9,645 bases of DNA from DASWJQ01 sp964517315 (GTDB lineage: Bacteria > Chloroflexota > Anaerolineae > Anaerolineales > E44-bin32), in NCBI GenBank assembly GCA_964517315.1, contig CAZFCJ010000120.1, positions 1 through 9,645 of the forward strand, in the 5' to 3' direction. Made by a program: the position numbers and the translations under genes. This document shows positions 1 through 5,516 of this stretch, piece after piece (positions within the stretch are counted from its first letter, which is position 1; each line of letters opens with the position of its first letter). The notes beneath the pieces are model-generated. The model worked only from the letters and a program-made list of their open reading frames with translations. It had not been told where the DNA came from and did no database searches.

Positions 1-95
1 CGCTCTCTGCGGTGAATCCACTATCCGGTGACCCGTTGACTGGAGACTGGGGACTTGCGACTGACGGCTGGTCGCTGAAGCCCGATCCCCGCCAG
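1..95 (-). repeat. Left copy of a dispersed inverted repeat
   Basis: The reverse complement of this segment matches 9441-9535 at 91 of 95 positions without gaps. The four differences are one in the GATCGGG/GATCAGG part, one in CAGCGACC/CAGCTACC and two in GGATAGTGG/GGATGGCGG. The copy begins inside the CGCTCTCTGC end, so the flanking part seen on the right (GCAGAGA-type units and a palindrome) would lie outside the window here. On its inner side the match may continue after a roughly 14-nt indel (CGGCCA is shared). It looks like an intergenic dispersed element. No coding content is apparent. Confidence 0.9.
37..78 (+). repeat. Degenerate heptamer tandem array
   Basis: Six successive 7-nt units read TGACTGG, AGACTGG, GGACTTG, CGACTGA, CGGCTGG and TCGCTGA, so CTG or CTT recurs every seven bases. 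The array lies inside the inverted repeat, and its mirror image is in the right copy (AGTCCCC, AGTCTCC, AGTCAAC). It resembles in style the heptameric STRR repeats known in cyanobacteria (CCCCAGT type). Similar strings are, as I recall, frequent between Chloroflexota genes. Weaker seven-base spacing continues to about 160 (CAGCGGC, CAACGGC). Confidence 0.6.
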
Positions 96-177
96 GGACC
101 ACCGGCCAGCGGCCAACGGCCGAAGCTCAGTTCTCGGCGCTCAGCGCACAGTGCTGTTTATCGACGGCCTCGGGCGT

Positions 178-1095
178 TCAGCTCAGCAAATAGCCCATCA
201 ACGACAAATATGTCATCAGCCCCGCGAGCCCCTGTGAACTGACACGCAGTACGGTCCAGCGGGGCGGAGTGCCCTGACGGATGCGACGCAGATACCAGAT
301 CACGGCCACGGCGAGCGGAACCCCCAACAGCCCGCCCCAGGCCACGCGGCGGGGGAAGCCCAGCAGTAGCAGGGCGACCTGCAGCGCCAATCCGAGAACC
401 ACCGCACCGTCGTGGACGCGCAGCGCACGCCGCCAGCCGAGCCGGACCATGAGACGTCTATGTTCCACTCTGACATCGCGACCGTATTCCGGCAGCTGAT
501 GTGCGATCAGCGCGGCGAATGTGAAGCACGCCAACGGGGCGGTTGTCAGCGGCAGAAGTCGGTGGATCTCGGCGGTGTAAATGCTGAAGGAGAAGCTGGG
601 GATGAGCACTGCAGTACAGAATGCGGCGAGCAGCTCGCCGTAGCCGCTGGTCTCAAGACGCAGCGGGGGCACGGCGTACGCAACCGCGGCGACGGCGCCT
701 ACAGCGCCAAGGACGGCGGCGGGAAGCGGCAGGGAGTCGGCGGCGAGGAGCAGCGAGGCGGTCACCGCGGCGATGCCGAACGCGGCCATGGCGACGTAAA
801 GAAACCAGCGCGCGGGCGGGGACGGCTCCCGCTCGGAGTCAGGACCCGGGCGCCGATCGGGCGCTCGATCGATCCTATCACCAGGAATGGCGTAGAAGCC
901 CGTCAGGTAGTGCGCCGCCACTTGAAGCGCCAAAACAATCACCTGGCCCGCCAAATAGGGCAACGGGCGCACCGTGATGCCGAGGTAGCGGGCGATCGCG
1001 GCCCCGAGTCCGTACAGCAGCAGGCCTTGCAGGAGCAGCATCGGCTGGCTCTGTAGAAAAAGGGTTCGCAGGGCCGACTCCGACGGTTGGCTCAC
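178..1095 (-). CDS. UbiA-family membrane prenyltransferase homologue, first Asp motif degenerate
   Basis: This 305-aa hydrophobic protein has about eight membrane helices, like UbiA/MenA enzymes, which transfer a polyprenyl chain to an aromatic acceptor during quinone or related lipid synthesis. Family marks are YAVPPLRL followed by GYGELLAAF mid-protein, and the second acidic motif PEYGRDVRVEHRRLMVRLG (E203, D207, E211), which matches the usual PDxxxDxxxGKxxLxxRLG. The first motif, normally ND/ExxDxxxD, reads TGFYAIPGD here (T65, G66, A69, D73), so three of the four key positions are lost. I chose the GTG at 1095 because it overlaps the upstream TGA by 4 nt (GTGA), suggesting translational coupling. 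A TTG at 1107 in the same frame is the alternative (309 aa). Neither has a clear ribosome site. It is the last gene of the minus-strand run. Family assignment is good; substrate and activity are unknown. Confidence 0.8.
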   Translation of the reverse strand: MSQPSESALRTLFLQSQPMLLLQGLLLYGLGAAIARYLGITVRPLPYLAGQVIVLALQVAAHYLTGFYAIPGDRIDRAPDRRPGPDSEREPSPPARWFLYVAMAAFGIAAVTASLLLAADSLPLPAAVLGAVGAVAAVAYAVPPLRLETSGYGELLAAFCTAVLIPSFSFSIYTAEIHRLLPLTTAPLACFTFAALIAHQLPEYGRDVRVEHRRLMVRLGWRRALRVHDGAVVLGLALQVALLLLGFPRRVAWGGLLGVPLAVAVIWYLRRIRQGTPPRWTVLRVSSQGLAGLMTYLSLMGYLLS

Positions 1096-1496
1096 ATTGG
1101 GGGCCAATCGAGGACCCGATCGTCCCGAGACTTGTCCTCCGTAGCAAGACGCATGAGCGTCGCTCCGCCCGCTCCCGCCTGCACCCCGAAGGCCACCCCA
1201 AACGGGGTCAAGACACGAGTGGGTTGGTCGGCGATGTGATCCTGTGTTTCGCCCCGTGTGGGAGAGTCATTTCTTCGATCGTGCCATAGAAATTGTGCGT
1301 CCCCTTCGACAAGAACCCAAACCTCGTCGGCTCGGTGGCGCAGGCGAAATGGCGTTCGGGCCCCCGGCACAAGGTGGACGACCTCGATCAAGCCGATGCG
1401 GTGGAGCAGTGGATCCTCGTAGCGCAAGGCCTCAAGAGACCAACCTGAGTCCGATCGTTCCTGCGACAAGCGGGTAATCAGCAGATCGTGGATCAT
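1092..1496 (-). CDS. Small single-domain cupin-like protein
   Basis: A 134-aa protein with the layout of a cupin beta-barrel. Motif-1-like RHRADEVWVLVEG (H54, E58, residues 53-65) corresponds to HxHx(3-4)Ex(6)G with the first His missing. Motif-2-like TPFGVAFGV (about 97-105) matches PxGxxH with Phe at the His position. At most two of the usual metal ligands remain, so it may bind little or no metal. It could be a non-catalytic sugar- or ligand-binding cupin, or a diverged epimerase-type one. It begins 8 nt after the DinB gene upstream and its TGA overlaps the start of the UbiA-like gene, so all are probably co-translated. No strong Shine-Dalgarno is visible. The fold call is moderate; no reaction can be assigned. 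Confidence 0.7.
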   Translation of the reverse strand: MIHDLLITRLSQERSDSGWSLEALRYEDPLLHRIGLIEVVHLVPGARTPFRLRHRADEVWVLVEGDAQFLWHDRRNDSPTRGETQDHIADQPTRVLTPFGVAFGVQAGAGGATLMRLATEDKSRDDRVLDWPPM

Positions 1497-1504
1497 GGTC
1501 CGGC

Positions 1505-1990
1505 TCAGCCCTGGCGCAGAGCCCGCAGCATGTCCTCGACATGTTGCGCTCGATGGTTGACCATTCGACGGAGAAGGCCCTCGACGGTGACCCGTTCCGG
1601 TCCCGGTCGGAGCCCCTCGTTGTCCAGGTTGGGCTCGTCGATCTGCTCCAGGAACTCGAGCGCCTCCTGATGTGCCTGCTCGATGGATGACAGATGCTCG
1701 TTCAAGGGCGCGTCCTTCCGCTTCCTAACGGCCGAGCGATTCCAACGGTCGATGTCGAAATCGGGCGGCAGCGGTTGTTCGCCCTTGGCGAGCCGCTTGG
1801 CCTGCCCGAGGAGCCCGCCCTCCGCCTCGGCCAAGTGCGCGACCAACTCTCGGACCGTCCAGCCGTCCTCAGCGCCGTGGCCGTAGACTTGGGTGTCGAG
1901 CTGATCGGGCCCCAGAGATTGCAGGATTGGCCAGGTCTCGTGGTGGCGGCGCACTACGTAGTCGCGAATTTCCTGTTTGCGTTGGCTCAT
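1505..1990 (-). CDS. DinB-family protein (copy 1, downstream)
   Basis: A 161-aa protein of the DinB/YfiT four-helix-bundle superfamily. These often bind a divalent metal through three histidines, and some members are thiol-dependent (bacillithiol, mycothiol) transferases. The expected triad is visible: H52 in WTVRELVAHLAEAE and H146/H150 in the C-terminal helix VNHRAQHVEDM. Length is typical. The ATG at 1990 follows the stop of the second DinB gene by 9 nt, and the stop lies 8 nt before the cupin start, so it sits mid-operon. The ribosome site is weak, as expected for a coupled gene. It shares the WTVR...AH...AE and H-xxx-H signatures with its neighbour but is otherwise clearly diverged. The substrate is unknown. 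The dinB symbol is withheld because the name refers to the superfamily only. Confidence 0.85.
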   Translation of the reverse strand: MSQRKQEIRDYVVRRHHETWPILQSLGPDQLDTQVYGHGAEDGWTVRELVAHLAEAEGGLLGQAKRLAKGEQPLPPDFDIDRWNRSAVRKRKDAPLNEHLSSIEQAHQEALEFLEQIDEPNLDNEGLRPGPERVTVEGLLRRMVNHRAQHVEDMLRALRQG

Positions 1991-1999
1991 ATCAGGTTT

Positions 2000-2521
2000 C
2001 TAGGCCGCGGAAGGGGGCTCGATATCTTTGTGGGGTACCGGACGGCCTCGCCGAATAGCTCGACGGATGTCCCTGAGGTGAATCATGTTGTGGCGGTAAA
2101 CCAGCTTGAGCATGTCGCGAATTTGGACCTCGCCGAACCATGGATGGTAGCCGACCTTGTCCAGATCCTGGGGCTTGAGATTCTGGGTCAACTGGACCGA
2201 TTCGGCGCGCGCCTCCCCGTAGGCGTCCAACAATTCCTCGGCCGACAAGTCGTCCAGTTTGGGGACCTCCCGCTCGTTGAACTCGGTGATGTCGAGATCG
2301 CGCGGCGCGCCCGAACCGCCCGCGGCGACTTCCTCGACCAGCAATTTGAAGGAGCGCTCCGCCGAGACGAAATGAGCTAAGATGTCCCGCACGGTCCACT
2401 GAGAGCCGGTTGTGTAGACCTGAACCTTCCATTGCTTTGGGGTGAGGTCACGGAAGGAGCGCAGCGTCTTTTCGCCGTCTTTCGCCATTCGTTGAGAGAG
2501 ATGATCGAGTTCCGAGACCAC
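2000..2521 (-). CDS. DinB-family protein (copy 2, upstream)
   Basis: A 173-aa DinB/YfiT superfamily protein, also close to the ClbS/DfsB-type members. The metal triad is intact: H50 in QWTVRDILAHFVSAE, and H144/H148 in YRHNMIHLRDI. Residues 70-130 are mostly charged helix, and a short Pro-rich tail follows the bundle. The GTG start at 2521 is favoured because AAGGAAA lies 5 nt upstream; the first in-frame ATG (Met12) would remove part of helix 1. It is followed after 9 nt by the other DinB gene, and proline dehydrogenase ends 101 nt upstream. The tandem pair probably arose by duplication and then diverged, since only the His-bearing motifs remain obviously alike. Family assignment is firm; function is unknown. 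Confidence 0.87.
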   Translation of the reverse strand: MVSELDHLSQRMAKDGEKTLRSFRDLTPKQWKVQVYTTGSQWTVRDILAHFVSAERSFKLLVEEVAAGGSGAPRDLDITEFNEREVPKLDDLSAEELLDAYGEARAESVQLTQNLKPQDLDKVGYHPWFGEVQIRDMLKLVYRHNMIHLRDIRRAIRRGRPVPHKDIEPPSAA

Positions 2522-2526
2522 AGAGG

Positions 2527-2533
2527 TTTCCTT
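2527..2533 (-). promoter_or_regulatory. Ribosome binding site deciding a GTG start
   Basis: On the minus strand this reads AAGGAAA, five bases before the GTG at 2521. It supports that GTG over the internal ATG as the start of the upstream DinB gene. Confidence 0.6.
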
Positions 2534-2622
2534 CGTGAGGTCGGAGTGCAGTGAGCGCGGCGGCGATGCCGTTGAATGGAATGTTCCGGCGGTCCCAGTC
2601 TACCATGGTGGCAGGGGAGGTT

Positions 2623-3582
2623 TCAGCCTTGAACGAGTTGTCGCAAGAAGAACCAAAGATTCGCCGGTCGCTCCGCCAAGCGGCGCATGAAATACGGGTA
2701 CCACTCGGTCCCGTACGGCACGTACACGCGGACGGGATAGCCCTCTTCGGCGAGTGAGCGGCCGAGCTCAGCTCGGATCCCGAACAAGAGCTGGACTTCG
2801 AGCGAGGATTTGGGAAGACCCATCGACCTTGCGTAGGCCTTTGCCGCTTCGATTCGTCGATCATCATGGGTCCCAAGGGCCACCAGCGGGGGCGTGCGCC
2901 CATCCTTGGAGACCGGTTCCGCGCCCAAGTCGACGGCGGTGTCGATCATCATGCGAGCCAGGGTGTCGAATTGGCTGTCGACGTCCCGCTTGTCCGGGTA
3001 GGCGATCTCGGGCGGTTCGTCGTATGCGCCCTTGACCAGGCGGATGCGTGCGCCCTCATCGAGCCATTGGCGCGCGTCCACTTCGCTTCGATACAGATAG
3101 GACTGGATCACGAGACCGACGTTTTTCAGGCCCTGTTCCCGGATCTTATGATAGGCGCGGAATGTGTCGTCGACGATCGCCGAGTGCTCCATGTCGATGC
3201 GCACGAAGATGGAGCTCGTTTGCGCGCGTTCTACGATGGACGCCAGCCTCGCTGTACAGGCCTCGAAGTTCTGCTCCACACCCAGCTGGGTCAATTTCAG
3301 CGAAAGCCCGGCCGGCAGGTCCTCGGCCTCTATGGTCTCCACCAGGTCCAAGTAATCCTGAGCCGCTTTGTCGGCCGCTTCGGGTGTGCTGACGTGCTCG
3401 CCCAAGTGATCGAGTGTGGCCATCAAGCCTCGCCGCTCGAGCTCCTCAATCTCCGTCACCGCCTTCTCAAGCGTGTCCCCGGCGACGAACCGCGAGGCGA
3501 CACGGCGGGACAGCGACCAGTTCATCGCCATCCTTCGCAGTCGTTTCGATTGTGAGAGGTAAATCAGGAAGGCGCGCAGCAT
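2623..3582 (-). CDS. Proline dehydrogenase (monofunctional, FAD-dependent)
   Basis: A 319-aa enzyme that oxidises L-proline to pyrroline-5-carboxylate, passing electrons to FAD and then to quinone; it is the first step of proline catabolism. The TIM-barrel signatures are all present: LSLKLTQLG (K96), FVRIDMEHS, VIQSYLYR, RLVKGAYDEP (R181, K184), ALGTHDDRR (H239), EVQLLFGIR, and the substrate-binding end RVYVPYGTEWYPYFMRRLAE (Y287, R300, R301, E304). The length and RVYVPYG...RRLAERPAN ending match the short Thermus/Deinococcus type, not bifunctional PutA. The N-terminal RAFLIYLSQSKRLRR helix is also typical. The ATG at 3582 has AGGAG 7 nt upstream (3590-3594). The next enzyme, P5C dehydrogenase, is not in the window. 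It probably heads or belongs to the minus-strand operon; 101 nt separate it from the DinB pair. Confidence 0.97.
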   Translation of the reverse strand: MLRAFLIYLSQSKRLRRMAMNWSLSRRVASRFVAGDTLEKAVTEIEELERRGLMATLDHLGEHVSTPEAADKAAQDYLDLVETIEAEDLPAGLSLKLTQLGVEQNFEACTARLASIVERAQTSSIFVRIDMEHSAIVDDTFRAYHKIREQGLKNVGLVIQSYLYRSEVDARQWLDEGARIRLVKGAYDEPPEIAYPDKRDVDSQFDTLARMMIDTAVDLGAEPVSKDGRTPPLVALGTHDDRRIEAAKAYARSMGLPKSSLEVQLLFGIRAELGRSLAEEGYPVRVYVPYGTEWYPYFMRRLAERPANLWFFLRQLVQG

Positions 3583-3657
3583 TGGAGGGCTCCTGGTTCT
3601 ATGAGCTCAATGATGTCGCCGGCTTCAGACAACGACCGAAAACCCAGGTATGGAAAG

Positions 3658-4161
3658 CTAAGTCATGTTCGTCGGGGCCCCGGCAGCTCTACGTTCCGAT
3701 CCAGCTTTGTCCAAAGATTCCGCGGCCGGCATCCAAACTTCGTATAGCCACCAGGAGGCTGGGTGGAGCTGGGCGTGTGCGGTGCCATCAGGGTCCAGAA
3801 CAAGTGTGCCGCCCGCATCTGACTCGGGATCGACGGGCCAGCGGGCGGCGCCCTGATCCCCGACGTGGCGCCAGCGCAAACCGAGCCGCAGCACGGTTCG
3901 GTTGAGATAGGCGAGGTCGTGGTCGAAGCTCATCGTGGACCGATGGATCCCGAACAGGCGCAGCCCGAGAGGAGCGTAGCGGCGGTGCCAGCCACGCGGC
4001 TCGGGGAGATCTGCCAGCGAGGCGGGGCCCTGCGAATCCCGGAAGTGGAGCAAGACCGGTGCGTACCACTCCCGGTCCCAGGTCGGGACCTCGCGGTTGT
4101 TTCCCCAGGCTACCGGCGGGAGTGACAGTTGGGTCATGCTTGGATCCGGGTCCATGCTCAT
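3658..4161 (-). CDS. Uncharacterised 167-aa protein
   Basis: I do not recognise a family. The protein is rich in Trp, Tyr, His and Arg. It has no signal peptide or membrane segment, so it is probably cytoplasmic. Recognisable stretches include WDREWYAPVLLHF, GLRLFGIHRSTMSFDHDLAY and HPASWWLYEVWMP, the last resembling a beta-strand-rich domain. The frame is open up to 4296, but that would place the start 73 nt inside the divergent LCP gene and over its promoter. I therefore take the ATG at 4161 (MSMDPDP). In-frame ATGs at 4155 and 4137 are alternatives, the latter with GGA about 10 nt upstream. A TACAAT sits directly before the ATG, so a leaderless message is possible in this direction too. 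It ends 75 nt before proline dehydrogenase. Confidence 0.55.
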   Translation of the reverse strand: MSMDPDPSMTQLSLPPVAWGNNREVPTWDREWYAPVLLHFRDSQGPASLADLPEPRGWHRRYAPLGLRLFGIHRSTMSFDHDLAYLNRTVLRLGLRWRHVGDQGAARWPVDPESDAGGTLVLDPDGTAHAQLHPASWWLYEVWMPAAESLDKAGSERRAAGAPTNMT

Positions 4162-4209
4162 CCATTGTACCGTCGAAGAAGAGGAGGTGCTCTGATTCAC
4201 GATCGCGCT

Positions 4210-4215
4210 TATAAT
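4210..4215 (+). promoter_or_regulatory. Consensus -10 box for the LCP gene; leaderless start predicted
   Basis: A perfect TATAAT ends 8 nt before the ATG at 4224 (spacer CCCCTGCC). With normal spacing, transcription would begin at or within about two bases of that ATG. No Shine-Dalgarno precedes the ATG, consistent with leaderless translation. No good -35 hexamer is visible 16-18 nt upstream (GTGCTC region), which weakens the call. Confidence 0.5.
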
Positions 4216-4223
4216 CCCCTGCC

Positions 4224-5132
4224 ATGTCTGGAACAGAGGCCACTCAACCCAGCGGTTCCACCGCGCGCTTAACGGGGGAGGAGACGCAGCCGGCATCGGC
4301 CGAACCGCGCCGCCGGCGACGCCTTCCGATCAGCGCCTTCGCTCTCGGGACCATCCTGGGACTCTCGATATCCGTGTATTTGTTCGCTCCGATTCGAACG
4401 AATGTCCTCGTTCTGGGGATTGATCGCTCACTCCCTGGAACGGCCGCGGGGCGCTCGGACACGATGATTCTGACGACCTGTCTCCCTTCGAAGCCGTATT
4501 TCGGTGCGCTCTCGATTCCCCGCGATCTTTGGGTTGCCGTACCGGATGGGGGCTACAACCGGATCAACACGGCGCACTACTTCGCGGAGATCGTGGAGCC
4601 GGGCAGCGGTCCAGATGCCTCCCGGCGGGCCGTACAGGAGAACTTCGGTGTGTCGGTGCATTACACGGTACGTCTGAAGTTCGATGTACTCGTTGAGTTC
4701 ATCGATGCGCTCGGTGGGGTGAATGTGCACGTGGAGGCCGGGTCGTCCAGCTATCCGGCCGGCGAGTATGAGCTTGATGGCGAGGGCGCGCTGGCGTTTG
4801 CGCGCGATCGAGCGGGCAGCGATGATTTCGGCCGCATGGTGAAGGGTCAGGTCCTGGTCCGGGCTGTGTTCAAGAAACTGCTGGAACCAGGGACGTGGCC
4901 GCGCCTCCCCGCCGCGGCCTCGGCGATCCTGCGCGCCTCCAAAGCGGACATCCCCGTCTGGGAATGGCCGCGTCTTCTCGTCTGTCTGATTCGAGTGGGT
5001 CCGGACCGCATCGATGGACGCACTTTCGATCGAGCAATGGTGCGTGGATTCGTTACGGACCAAGGGGCCCAGGTTCTGTCGCCGCAGTGGGGAGAGATCA
5101 ACCCCCTCTTATGGGAGATGTTCAGTCAATAA
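4224..5132 (+). CDS. LytR-CpsA-Psr (LCP) family envelope glycopolymer ligase
   Basis: A 302-aa type II membrane protein. LCP enzymes use a polyprenyl-phosphate-linked substrate to attach glycopolymers to peptidoglycan or other envelope acceptors, acting outside the cytoplasmic membrane. The order is a cytoplasmic tail ending in RRRRR (29-33), one membrane helix at about 36-55, then the LCP domain. Its marks are VLVLGIDRS (D67), GRSDTMIL (R77, D79), SIPRDLWV (R100, D101), YNRINTAHYF, FDVLVEFIDALGGVNV and LDGEGALAFARDRAGSDDFGR (R194, R196, R204). The acidic and Arg residues that hold Mg and pyrophosphate are in place. There is no C-terminal LytR_C domain. The ATG at 4224 lacks a ribosome site but sits just after a TATAAT box. 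It is divergent from the uncharacterised gene, and the small membrane protein follows 70 nt downstream. Confidence 0.92.
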   Translation: MSGTEATQPSGSTARLTGEETQPASAEPRRRRRLPISAFALGTILGLSISVYLFAPIRTNVLVLGIDRSLPGTAAGRSDTMILTTCLPSKPYFGALSIPRDLWVAVPDGGYNRINTAHYFAEIVEPGSGPDASRRAVQENFGVSVHYTVRLKFDVLVEFIDALGGVNVHVEAGSSSYPAGEYELDGEGALAFARDRAGSDDFGRMVKGQVLVRAVFKKLLEPGTWPRLPAAASAILRASKADIPVWEWPRLLVCLIRVGPDRIDGRTFDRAMVRGFVTDQGAQVLSPQWGEINPLLWEMFSQ

Positions 5133-5202
5133 GCTTCCCTGAGAATCATGGTAGCATCGAATTGAACTTGCGCCGCGCGGCGGCGGCCTTCGGAGGTGCA
5201 GC

Positions 5203-5415
5203 ATGCTTGCATACCTTGTCTTGGGGCTTGTTGTGATCTATCTAATTCTGGAATTCTCCGGAGCCTTGCGGGATCTCAGCGAGCGAGGCTCCGAGTCAAA
5301 TCAGGGCGGCGACCGAACTAAAAGGGCTGGGCTGGACAGGGAAATCGAACGCAGGTTGAAGGTGTTCGAGGACTACCTGAAGAAAGCGGACGACGCTCCA
5401 GAGGACGACCGCTAG
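5203..5415 (+). CDS. Small single-pass membrane protein (70 aa)
   Basis: No family recognised. Residues 3-18 (AYLVLGLVVIYLILEF) form one hydrophobic helix starting right after Met-Leu. A charged, Lys/Glu/Asp-rich cytoplasmic tail follows, and residues about 44-62 (LDREIERRLKVFEDYLKKA) look like an amphipathic or coiled-coil helix. A strong ribosome site, GGAGG at 5192-5196, lies 6 nt before the ATG, which argues for a real gene despite its size. It lies between the LCP gene and the FHA protein on the same strand, so a part in envelope assembly or as a partner of a membrane protein is plausible but unproven. A GC hairpin about 50 nt after its stop probably ends its transcript. Confidence 0.75.
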   Translation: MLAYLVLGLVVIYLILEFSGALRDLSERGSESNQGGDRTKRAGLDREIERRLKVFEDYLKKADDAPEDDR

Positions 5416-5461
5416 ACCCTCCAAGCTGCCCCTCATCTCGCCGTCTCCCAGTTTGCATTCT

Positions 5462-5482
5462 CCCCGCGAGCGGGGTTTAATT
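5462..5482 (+). terminator. Probable intrinsic terminator
   Basis: CCCCGC-GA-GCGGGG (5462-5475) is a perfect inverted repeat, effectively a five-pair CCCCG/CGGGG stem with a CGAG loop, followed by TTTAATT. The T-tract is short and interrupted, so strength is uncertain. It would end transcription from the small membrane protein gene. The complementary strand has no T-run. GGGG can pair instead with CCCC at 5483-5486, so two exclusive hairpins are possible. Confidence 0.5.
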
Positions 5483-5506
5483 CCCCCACGGTCGGATCCA
5501 ACCAAA

Positions 5507-5511
5507 AGAGG
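5507..5511 (+). promoter_or_regulatory. Ribosome binding site deciding a GTG start
   Basis: AGAGG lies five bases before the GTG at 5517. It supports this GTG, which also places a clean signal peptide at the protein N-terminus. Confidence 0.6.
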
Positions 5512-5516
5512 TTAAA

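Noticed and set aside
110..147. Hairpins CGGCC-AAC-GGCCG (110-122) and GCGC-TCA-GCGC (137-147) as a terminator after the UbiA-like gene
   Set aside because: Neither is followed by a T-run on the minus strand, and both may be by-products of the repeated heptamers.
412..1056. Plus-strand 214-codon open frame opposite the UbiA-like gene
   Set aside because: Its product is a low-complexity Arg/Gly/Gln-rich string, whereas the minus strand encodes an ordered multi-helix membrane protein with family motifs. It is a GC-rich shadow.
1694..2380. Plus-strand 228-codon open frame opposite the two DinB genes
   Set aside because: It spans both DinB genes and the stop and start between them in antisense, has no family signature and no ribosome site.
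2448..2606. Possible small minus-strand gene starting at the ATG at 2606 in the gap before the upstream DinB gene
   Set aside because: It would overlap the DinB start in another frame, has no good ribosome site and its product becomes Ser/Arg-rich. The gap is better read as leader sequence.
2866..3555. Plus-strand 229-codon open frame opposite proline dehydrogenase
   Set aside because: The opposite strand has every proline dehydrogenase motif; this is its antisense shadow.
4162..4296. Longer start (4296) for the uncharacterised minus-strand gene
   Set aside because: It would run 73 nt into the divergent LCP gene and across its TATAAT box, and the extra residues look unstructured (Pro- and Ser-rich).
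5171..5182. Perfect 12-bp palindrome CGCCGCGCGGCG upstream of the 70-aa gene as an operator
   Set aside because: It is pure GC with low complexity in GC-rich DNA, so chance is likely, and there is no second copy in the window to support a binding site.
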